From Lingula anatina (Eukaryota; Brachiopoda; Lingulata; Lingulida; Lingulidae), in contig NW_019775460.1 in the NCBI RefSeq assembly GCF_001039355.2, positions 1-32,147 on the forward strand: 32,147 nt of DNA, read 5' to 3'. Every line of letters starts with the position of its first letter. The stretch's first letter is position 1. The translations under genes were made by a program, and so were the position numbers. The notes under the pieces were generated by a model. It saw nothing but the letters and a program-made list of their open reading frames with translations. It was not told where the DNA came from and searched no databases. Below are positions 11,036 through 21,500 of the stretch, piece after piece.

Positions 11036-12500
11036 GTCTGTAACGATATTTACAGAGAGAAAGATAACTAGAGCAAATGGATTGCTGCTTTACTATTAAA
11101 AACCGTTTCGGGATATTTATATATAGTAGTAAGCAGTTATCTTTTTTATTCTTACTGTGTCATTTGAAAACATTGGTTGATATGTAAAGCCATTAATGAT
11201 ATTGTCACCCTTCGCCCTAAACTCCTTATGAACTGCCTTACATACATTCTTTTGGGTAATAGATCAATCTTCAGTGTCAGTCTTCTGGGATAACTACATG
11301 TAAGTTGATAAGTGGTAGTTGTATCGGTCAAGTGTGAAGCTGTTGTAATCACCTATGTGACACTCATTAGACCACACCTACTGTAGATATCACACTGCTA
11401 CCTGACGCGGAGAGGAGAGGGACCTGAACAATGGTTCTCTTGCTATGACTATACAGACTCTACAATTATGTAAGTGTTTGGGTTTATGTATTTATGGAAA
11501 CAGTTTTAATTTTTATTTGGTATTTGTAAGGTATATTGTGTTTTTTTATTTTAGTGACCGGCTAATCAGATAATCAGCAATACAGCCATGTAATATCAGC
11601 TAGCTGTACAGCAAATTAAAAACAAAATAAAAACTAAAAGCTGAGTTCAAATACAGTTTAAACTACCCTAACTCATTCCCTGACTAATTTAATTAACATT
11701 TGCACGTATTTCATTTTACGGGGGGCATCAATTTTACGATATTGGGGTAAAAGCTGAAAAATCGGTTTCACAAATTTCTCCTTTCAATGCTGATTTAATG
11801 ACACCATTTAGTACTCCAAAACTCTGCCAGCGATTTTTTTAATTCTTAGTTTTATCGTTGACAAAGCAAAATAATGTCTTCGTTGAATGAAAACCTATAA
11901 TTGAGAGGCTTATACTGGTAACCCAGATCTATGACAAAAACATTTAAACCAAAATGACAGGATTATAATCCTACACTCAGGATCAACTCTGCCAATTTTC
12001 GTAATAAAATCTTGTTCATGGATGAAGTTACGTCCCATACCGATTGATACCTCTCCTCAAAATAGAAAGATGATAAATTGACGATTAAAACTTTGAGTTG
12101 CCTCTGCTTATACATTGCAACGAGAAATATGAACGCCGATATTTTATATTTCCAGGGGATTTTTATTGTTTTAAATCAGCACAAACATAGATACATTACT
12201 GAATGATTAGATGCAGGAAAAACATCACTTTTGGTGTCTGGGTGATAATAAAGGGTAACACTACCCTTAAAAGAGAATTAACTAGGTGTTTTATCTGTAA
12301 ATGTTATTTTTGGCGGGCATACTGGTATTTCCTCGAATGTTGCTATCGCCACATTTGCTTAGAAATTTTATTCCCCACTAATCAGCTAAATTCCATGCTT
12401 TTAGAAACGTTTTAGGGGCTAAATTAGGGCTAGGGTTAGCTTTACTACTACTTCTATTATTGCCTCATAGATTTTACGCCGTCCGACGTCTAGGACACCA
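11036..12500. other. Intergenic DNA, weak LINE-like traces only
   Basis: Near 11345-11380 a plus-strand frame reads TYVTLIRPHLL, faintly like the LVRPHLEY motif of LINE polymerases, but it is too short to call. No other gene was seen. Confidence 0.4.
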
Positions 12501-12722
12501 AAAAGGTCTTCTAATGTTGAATATATTTGTTGCTGTTTCCGTAACTGTAACAGTTTTCCGGGGTGGGGTTGTTGGCCCCACGCCCAACCCCCTACCAGGA
12601 GGGCCAGTTTTTTTCTTTCCCTTAGTAACTGAATCAGGTTTTCAGGCGCCCGAGTCCCGTCTTTCGCCTCTGCTTCAGCATTTCAGGGGCCACCACGTGG
12701 AGGCGAGACATGCGACTAGCTA
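12500..12722 (-). mobile_element. Possible LINE 5' fragment
   Basis: On the minus strand this reads CCCTCCTGGTAGGGGGTTGG, GCGTGGGGCCAACAACCCC, then GGAAAACTGTTACAGTTACGG and AAACAGCAAC. This pattern resembles a 5' segment shared by abundant animal non-LTR retrotransposons. The judgement rests on remembered pattern, not a search. The 87-codon plus-strand frame through it is not considered a gene. Confidence 0.35.
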
Positions 12723-14131
12723 AACAGAACCTGATTGAGACTGAGTTTTGTTCAGTGCTACTTAGTGACGTCAGCTGTAGCCTCCCTCAGTGTCCATTTG
12801 CCAGTCATTGACCCCAGGGTTAGCTGTAGGGAAAGGTTTGACTTGAGTGAATGGGTCGTTGTTTCACTATTGGAGATCCTTTTGGGGTATTTATATAATG
12901 TAGTAAGCATGCATCAATACTTTATTCATTATCCGCCACTTTCTAACTATTCGATCATATCTTAAGTCATTAAAAGAGTTTGTCGTGGACAAACCGGTTT
13001 CTTGTATGGATTTGGTGCTACTATAAAATGTGAGCACTTGTTTCCCAAAGCTTTTCGTACATACTAGAAGATTTATAACAGTGTGTGAGATGAGATGAGA
13101 GTAGCTGCTTAGAGAATCTAACTTAGTATGTACTAGTTACAGTACAACCTAAGTCTGCGGCTCGATATAATCATGTTCTTGTACACTGTGTGTCGCATAC
13201 AGTGGACGACGAGTAGTTATAACTGACGCACCGAAGCGTATGAAAATACAGGCAAGCCTGTACGCGAAATAAAAGTGCCCGTGGTATAAGAAAAGTAAGT
13301 GGTAGTCAGGCATGTTTACAAGTTCCACTAAATTGTCAGATAAATTGGTCCAGCTTACTAGGTTGGGACCTTTCTCGATGTATTCTTTCATAACAGGAAA
13401 GAAGGTGGTGGTATAACCATGGATGTTGCTGTAAGATCATATCATGTTATGGTTTCAGATGTAATGTTTTAGTTTATAGCCTTTAAGCTTGACACAATCT
13501 TGTGTAGTCTTAATGTGGTACATGTAGATGGTGCACCCTCTAATGGGACTGTTAGTTTAGCTGCATGTTAGGCCAGATACAGTATGACACTGAATTAGCA
13601 AAATGGGTTCAGTGTTTATGAATTTCGGGGAGACTATTCCATAGACTACTATATGCCATATGACAATAAATCAGTAGCCGGTCCATCCAGGCCATTCACC
13701 AAGGTAAAGATCTCAGACTGAGATTGCAATATTGGCCAATTGATAGTATAAATTCCAGTTTCACACATAATCCCCATTCTAATTCTACTGAATGACAAAA
13801 ACCATTTACATTCTGAAATATATATTAAAAAAATACATAATCATGGCTGCATGACTTGGCATTTGGGGATATTATGAGTCAAATTGTAGTCCAATATTAA
13901 TAAATCAAAACAATTTACGGATGTCTGTTTCCAAAAGATTATCAGCGTTTGATTAACATTCTTCATTGCAATGTGCTTAATGGTTTTTGCATTACCCTTT
14001 CATCATTTATTAAAATGCATTCAACAAATGGTATGTATCTTGCATCTGAACTGTATCTATATTTATAAAGGGAAGGTGCATGTATATCAATTAAATGGAG
14101 AACATTGACCACTCTACTGCGTAGTGTACGG
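12723..14131. other. Intergenic DNA, nothing recognised
   Basis: A minus-strand 80-codon frame at 13149-13391 has no motif and no good exon borders. The phrase GGGGTATTTATATAATGTAGTAAGC near 12875 resembles 11110-11135, suggesting an old dispersed repeat. Confidence 0.45.
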
Positions 14132-14388
14132 AATATCCATTTACGCTGTGATATAATATTTATTAACTAAACTGGATAACATTCTGCAACACAACAATAT
14201 CCATTTATGCTGTGATATGATATTTACTAACTGAACTGGATAACATTCTGCAACACAATAATATCCATTTATGCTGTGATATGATATTTACTAACTGAAC
14301 TGGATAACATTCTGCAACACAATAATATCCATTTATGCTGTGATATGATATTTACTAACTGAACTGGATCACATTCTGCAACACAATA
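14132..14388. repeat. Minisatellite, 64-bp unit, four copies
   Basis: Units start at 14132, 14196, 14260 and 14324, each opening AATATCCATTTATGCTGTGA and closing ATTCTGCAACACAA. The first copy is the most diverged (ACGCTGTGATATAATATTTA). Confidence 0.95.
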
Positions 14389-14995
14389 GTTTCATTAAGT
14401 CACAAAATTACAATACACAGCAAACAGTAACGCAGACATATTTACAATGGTAGATGATTTTGATATGAGCTACATATAATTTCTTGTTTTCATTGAATTA
14501 TGAATAAAGTTTAAACTATCAGTCCAAAGTTCAGCTGAAGTTCTTAGAGTTCTTAGGATTAATCAGTCTGTATCATACCACAGGAAAGTCAATTGTTTGA
14601 CATTTTTCTGAAATATCCCTTTTCAATTGTGACATATTACTAGTCGCATATGAAAGTCCATGTTTCTTGTGTTGACTTCCAACTGGCCAAACATGAGTGC
14701 AGGTCTGTTCGACACACGGCAATAATCCCGAGGTGCGACTGTGTGCTTCACTCAATTTTGTTTACAATAAAAATGATAAACTTTACTACAGCTGTACACT
14801 TTTCAAAACCGACACACTGAATTGACAGAAATAAGTGTTCTTAATGTTTTTACAACATCGATGGAGATGCAGACATTTTGTTTTCATCTGAAAATAAAAG
14901 TAAAGTTAAGCCTTTGCTCAATACAATAAAAAACATATTACCACTAATCTATGTTATTTCCATACTTTCACATGTATGAATGAAAGGTTACATAT
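14389..14995. other. Flanking DNA downstream of the chitin-binding gene
   Basis: No gene was recognised. The 3' end of the minus-strand gene's transcript probably falls here or in the adjoining minisatellite. Confidence 0.4.
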
Positions 14996-15462
14996 GCCAG
15001 TGTTGTGATGGTAAAACTGGTTATTTCACAGCCGGTATTTAATGGTCACATGTGCCAGTGTTGTGATGGTAAAACTGGTTATTTCACAGCCGGTATTTAA
15101 TGGTCACATGTGCCAGTGTTGTGATCGTAAAACTGGTTATTTCACAGCCGGTATTTAATGGTTACATGTGCCAGTGTTGTGATGGTAAAACTGGTTATTT
15201 CACAGCCAGTATTTAATGGTCACATGTGCCAGTGTTGTGATGGTAAAACTGGTTATTTCACAGCCAGTATTTAATGGTCACATGTGCCAGTGTTGTGATG
15301 GTAAAACTGGTTATTTCACAGCCAGTATTTAATGGTCACATGTGCCAGTGTTGTGATGGTAAAACTGGTTATTTCACAGCCAGTATTTAATGGTCACATA
15401 TGCCAATGTTGTGATGGTAAAACTGGTTATTTCACAGCCAGTATTTAATGGTTACATTGGTC
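14996..15462. repeat. Minisatellite, 58-bp unit, eight copies, in the 3' UTR
   Basis: The unit is GCCAGTGTTGTGATGGTAAA, then ACTGGTTATTTCACAGCC, then GGTATTTAATGGTCACATGT. It repeats from 14996 to about 15462 every 58 bases with few substitutions. It ends about 25 bases beyond the stop codon (15485-15487) of the chitin-binding gene, so it should be transcribed as 3' UTR. On the transcript strand each unit carries ATTAAA, a common variant poly(A) signal; the nearest is at 15444-15449. Confidence 0.95.
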
Positions 15463-15484
15463 GTTCGCATTCTTACCGCCTTGT

Positions 15485-15597
15485 TCAAATTATCAGGGCC
15501 AGGAAGCCAGCCAGGCATACCGCCAGGGTACCGTACACAGGGCCCGCCATCATTGCAGCATTAGACGGTCTGGTGCTTTCTACGGCAGCTGGGACAT
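15485..15597 (-). CDS. Chitin-binding gene exon 3 (GPI-signal tail)
   Basis: The acceptor is TTTTTAATTACAAG, an AAG type and somewhat weak. Phase 1 matches exon 2. It encodes VPAAVESTRPSNAA, then a hydrophobic stretch containing GTLAVCLAGFLALII, and stops with TGA. It is too short for a routine ORF scan. The hydrophobic C-terminus and exact phase match support it; the acceptor is the weakest point. Confidence 0.7.
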
Positions 15598-18500
15598 CTT
15601 GTAATTAAAAATGGTTTGCTTTGCATTAGAAAGGTGTGCGAACACCTTACATTTTTAGTACAAATACACTGCAAATAAAATGATGACAAAGACATGAAAT
15701 TGCTCCTTCTGTTTATAATATATAGTTTTAATATACTGAACACTCAAATGCTTTTCCTAATTCCCTGGAGCTAATTGTTAAATGATATCTTACATATGAT
15801 TTCTTATAATTAGTTCACATATTATTCAAGTTTGTAAATAGTTTGTAAATGGACTCAGTCAATAACTCACCGACAGGATAGACACCAGATGTGGATGTAG
15901 ACTTGTAGAAGTCAGGACAGGATGGTGAAGATATATCAGCTTGCGTGGCCATGACTTCATGTGGACATGTTCCAATGGGAGCAGGGCAGGAGATGTTACG
16001 ACGACATGTCCCAGTTGATGGATCAAATATCCTGGCAAATGTACACTTACGTGGGATCCAATGAAAATCAGGGTTGATAAAAGTTTGCGCACACTCGATG
16101 TACCTTGTACAGTCGTTGATGTTTGGATAGAGAACTCCCTTGTAGCGCTCACCACTACATTCCTTGCCCACAAATCCACATGGCCAGTCCACTGAAATGG
16201 ACATATCGTAGTCACAGCGAATAAAAAACACGTCTAGTAATACTTGTGATTTTGAGGAAGTCATATTAAACGATAACGCATGTCTTGTAGCAGTTATTAT
16301 AGGTGGTTGTGAAGAAGTCGTACTAAACGATATCACACGTCTGTTAACGATTGATTAACGTGAATGTGAGGAAATCATAGTAAACGATAATACACCTCTG
16401 GTAACACTTGATATACGTAAGTGTGAGGAAGTCATAGTAAACGATAACACACGTCTGGTAACACTTGATTTACGTTAGTGTGAGGAAGTCATAGTAAACG
16501 ATAACACACGTCTGGTAACACTTGATATACGTTAGAGTGAGGAAATCATAGTAAACGATAACACACGTCTGGTAACGCTTGATTTACGTTAGTGTGAGGA
16601 AGTCATAATAAACAAAAACACACGTCTGGTAACACTTGATTTACGTAAGTGTGAGGAAGTCATAGTAAACGATAACACACGTCTGGTAACACTTGATTTA
16701 CGTTAGTGTGAGGAAGTCATAGTAAACGATAACACACGTCTGGTAACACTTGATTTACGTTAGTGTGAGGAAGTTATAGTAAACGATAGCACACGTCTGG
16801 TAACACTTGATTTATGTTAGTGTGAGGAAGTCATAGTAAACGAAAACTCACGTCTGGTAACACTTGATTTACGTTAGTGTGAGGATGTCATAGTAAACGA
16901 TAGCACACGTCTGGTAACACTTGATTTACGCGGATTTGAGACATTAAAAAGGTATATCAAAACGTGTATGATTTATAATGGAGCCAAAAACAAGTGACGA
17001 TTAATAATGCGACCTCAATTGAAATGAAATACTTTCTTTCAAAGTGGACATTCATCTAGACGTGATAAACCACCACAAATCACTGATAACATTATGCAAA
17101 TAAAATATGTTAGCCAAAAAAAGAAACCCAAGTTATTTGTTTTGACCACAGTGCTTCAAAATTCCCAAACATGTGCATGTTAGTATGGTCTCGGTATTCA
17201 GTGACAGAACACTATCTCAGTCTTGCAGTGGTGTACTGATAGTTTGAGTGATGCCAGACAATGGCTTACTTTAGATTTTCAGGCATATCACCTGAACACA
17301 CTATGGGACAAATGTCTTGTATTATTCATTTGTCCACGAAATCTGGGAAAAACTGGGCGGACGATTTAAAACTGGCGTGACAGGAATGGTAATGGATATC
17401 CGGGCTCCCAAATGATTAACATAGGTTAGGGTTAGTTGGAGTATTGGGGTTAGTATATGGGAGGAATGTCACCTGTACAAAATAATAGGAAGCGGACTAC
17501 GGTTCCTAGCGGACTCGCATTCCTGTTTCACCGGCAGCCACAGCCTACCAACGCCAAAGAATTAAAAGCTGCACTGGCGGAAGAATGGAGAATGATTTAT
17601 AAAACCTTAAAACGACAAAAAAAAAAAACATGAATGAAAATTGACCTCCATTATTTTTTTCTATTTTGTGGTGATTTTATCTACAAAGGCGAGATGGCAA
17701 GTAAATGTTGCACGTTTTGCATTTGAACTGTCTAGTGAACATCAGAGGTATTAACAGCGTGTTGGTTTGTTCACTAGTTGTTTTAGGAAAGGTGATAAAC
17801 CATCTCTAATTCTACACTGGCATCAGTATGCCATGGGGGGCAATGATGAAAATATGCAAAATAATGTAATCGTAAATGGTAAAATTCAACGGTAGATTAA
17901 GAGAAGATAAGAGTTTATTTAACCAATTATAAAAATCTGGGGCAAGTTTGATAATATACAGAGTTAAAGTACCGGTAGTAATACAACAGATAAATTAAGA
18001 GTTTGGTTTAGAGAACAAGTTTGATAATATACAGAGTTAAAGTACCGGTAGTAATACAACAGATAAATTAAGAGTTTGGTTTAGAGAACAAATTAAAATG
18101 CGTTACTGCAATTGGATAAATTAAAGCTGTTTAAAAAGCGTTTACGTGCGTTTACTGTTAGGAGTCTACTATTGCTTGGTAAAAAAAGTAAAAAGTAGTC
18201 ATGCTGGATGAGCAGAATCTTCCATGGTGTTCACAGTTCTTTTATCCAGTCTGTCTTTAAATATATCATCCAACTTTGGGTAGATCTTGCCCGATAATCT
18301 TGCTTGCAGTTTTTACAACGTTTGTTAGTTTATTCCAAGTGAATGTAAAATTGCTTGTGAATATCATTCAAACTGAAAAAAGTGTGACGCAACTTTAACT
18401 TTAATAATTTCATATTATTTGCAAGGTAAAAAGTCACGTCCGCTATCTCGAAATTATGGAGTTTATAACTGGATACGTTAAGTGGCTTTCTCTACTTAAT

Positions 18501-21500
18501 GGAAGAAAATGTGTCTAAAATTACAACCAATGCTAATGTGTTAATGCTTAAAAAGAATCAGTAAATGTTCAACCAAATATCAATTTGGTTTAAAAGGCAA
18601 GTGGGCGTACGCCTGAAGATAGCGTGAATTACTCAAAGCACACTTGCTTTACATGGTAGTGCCCGACATGTTTCAGGTTCACTCAACCAACTGTTGTTAA
18701 CTTGTTATTGTAAGATTCACTAGCTAATTTGGGATTTATGTATATATTATATACCACCAATGAAGTGAAATGCTTTATACACGGTATATTAAATAATTTC
18801 ATGTTGACATATCATAAAGCGTGCTCAACTTTGCTACAAACAGCATGCTCCGATGCCTCCGAGTGTATTTGTTAAGAAAAGATCGTGGTCATTAATATGA
18901 TTATAAACGCTACATTAAGTTATTACCAACCAGTTATTACGTTACGTTTTGTATACGTCAAAATGACTGGAAACGAAACTTGGCTCAGTCGTGTAAAGTA
19001 TGTGCGTTTGTGACACGTGGCCGCACGACATCTCACTGAACCGAAATAAGTACAGTTACTTTCAAGTCGTTGATGATTAGATCTTTTAGGAAATGAAATA
19101 CTTTTTATTTTTCCTTTTCCGTAAAATAAATGTGACTTTCGTACCGAACTGATAACTGTTGTTGTGGCTGAGAAAATTAGGGAAAAAACACGAAAGCAGT
19201 GGGTGTCGCCTAGAGTGTGTTGGTAAATACAAGAATCCGCTTCATAAAATAATAATAATAATAATAATAATTATAATTATTATTATTATTATTATATGCA
19301 AATAAAAAAGTTGGATCGTAAAATATTATAAATGGTTAAATTCACTGAAAGAGAATATGATTAATAAAAATGTTAATTAAAAGTGCTTAGATGAAATAAA
19401 ATATTGGGCACTCTTAGGATATTTACTGTAGGAAGAAGACGGATTTCCTTTCTGTCATGGGTTTTATATGCAAAAGTTAATTTCCCCGGCCCCATGCGTC
19501 ATCTGGGACTCGAGACTTTCCATTACCATGGTTCATGATGACGCCATGACTGACGTACTCTCTCACTCTCAGTACGTACGTGTTTCTTCTTATAGTAATC
19601 AAATGCAATTTTCAGAAATTATTTCTGGCAAAAATATTGCACTGAACATTCTAGAATTTGAACCCGCGTACAGGCGTCTAGTTGTGTCAGATCAAATAAA
19701 AAATTTCACTTCGTCACGGAGATGACCAGTTTGTATACATCTGCAGTTACAATCGATAGCCAGAAAACCGTTCAAATGTATTTCATCCCTCGCAACGCCA
19801 GTCCCCGATCATGGTCTTATCTCCAATTTTGATGTATCTGATGTGAACGAGGCCTTGTTTGAGAAGCCGACCTAGATAGATTTTTTTTTTGCTGTGACAT
19901 TGTTTTATGTTGAGATTTAGTTTTGCTTCACCTATGACGTAAAAGAGCACAATGCTCCACACCTTGACGGTTTTCGTTTGAGCAAGCCCCGAAGAAGACG
20001 GAATCATTTAAAAACGTTCAAATGTGTAATGGTTGTTACGCCTTATATTTAATCAATTGCTACGATGCGAATTTTGAGAAAAACATATTTGGCAAGTAAT
20101 TCTACCGAGGAGATATATTATTTGTCTGCTGAACGCAGGTTGCAGGTGGTATGACAGTGCAGACAGTATTAGTACACTATAGTCATAGTAAACGATAGCA
20201 CACGTCTGGAAACACTTGATTTACGTTAGTACACACGTTAGTTGCAGGTGGTATGACAGTGCAGACAGTATTAGTACACTATAGTCATAGTAAACGATAG
20301 CACACGTCTGGAAACACTTGATTTACGTTAGTACACACGTTAGTTGCAGGTGGTATGACAGTGCAGACAGTATTAGTACACTATAGTCATAGTAAACGAT
20401 AGCACACGTCTGGAAACACTTGATTTACGTTAGTACACACGTTAGTTGCAGGTGGTATGACAGTGCAGACAGTATTAGTACACTATAGTCATAGTAAACG
20501 ATAGCACACGTCTGGAAACACTTGATTTACGTTAGTACACACGTTAGTTGCAGGTGGTATGACAGTGCAGACAGTATTAGTACACTATAGTCATAGTAAA
20601 CGATAGCACACGTCTGGAAACACTTGATTTACGTTAGTACACACGTTAGTTGCAGGTGGTATGACAGTGCAGACAGTATTAGTACACTATAGTCATAGTA
20701 AACGATAGCACACGTCTGGAAACACTTGATTTACGTTAGTACACACGTTAGTTGCAGGTGGTATGACAGTGCAGACAGTATTAGTACACTATAGTCATAG
20801 TAAACGATAGCACACGTCTGGAAACACTTGATTTACGTTAGTACACACGTTAGTTGCAGGTGGTATGACAGTGCAGACAGTATTAGTACACTATAGTCAT
20901 AGTAAACGATAGCACACGTCTGGAAACACTTGATTTACGTTAGTACACACGTTAGTTGCAGGTGGTATGACAGTGCAGACAGTATTAGTACACTATAGTC
21001 ATAGTAAACGATAGCACACGTCTGGAAACACTTGATTTACGTTAGTACACACGTTAGTTGCAGGTGGTATGACAGTGCAGACAGTATTAGTACACTATAG
21101 TCATAGTAAACGATAGCACACGTCTGGAAACACTTGATTTACGTTAGTACACACGTTAGTTGCAGGTGGTATGACAGTGCAGACAGTATTAGTACACTAT
21201 AGTCATAGTAAACGATAGCACACGTCTGGAAACACTTGATTTACGTTAGTACACACGTTAGTTGCAGGTGGTATGACAGTGCAGACAGTATTAGTAGCCT
21301 ACACTATATGCTGTTTTCCAACCACCAAATTCCTTTTATACCAAATGTGTACATATTAACTGATTTCCAAACCTTTTTTTTTTTGCTTGTGGACGTTTGA
21401 AGTCGTTTGTGGACGTTCGTAGTCGTTAATTAGGAGGCGAGGAGACCATCGGGAATCAGCGGCATCGCTTTTGAAGTGAGGTAGGCCATATTTATTCGTA

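Noticed and set aside
11340-11385. TYVTLIRPHLL, like a LINE polymerase motif
   Set aside because: Only about ten residues agree, with a stop directly after. Too little to call.
12460-12723. 87-codon plus-strand frame
   Set aside because: It is the antisense of what looks like a LINE 5' segment. No start context or domain was found.
13149-13391. 80-codon minus-strand frame
   Set aside because: No domain, composition like its surroundings, and no convincing acceptor or donor.
15859-16215. 118-codon minus-strand frame over the CBM14 exon
   Set aside because: Out of phase with the cysteine pattern and with both splice junctions. It is a shadow of exon 2.
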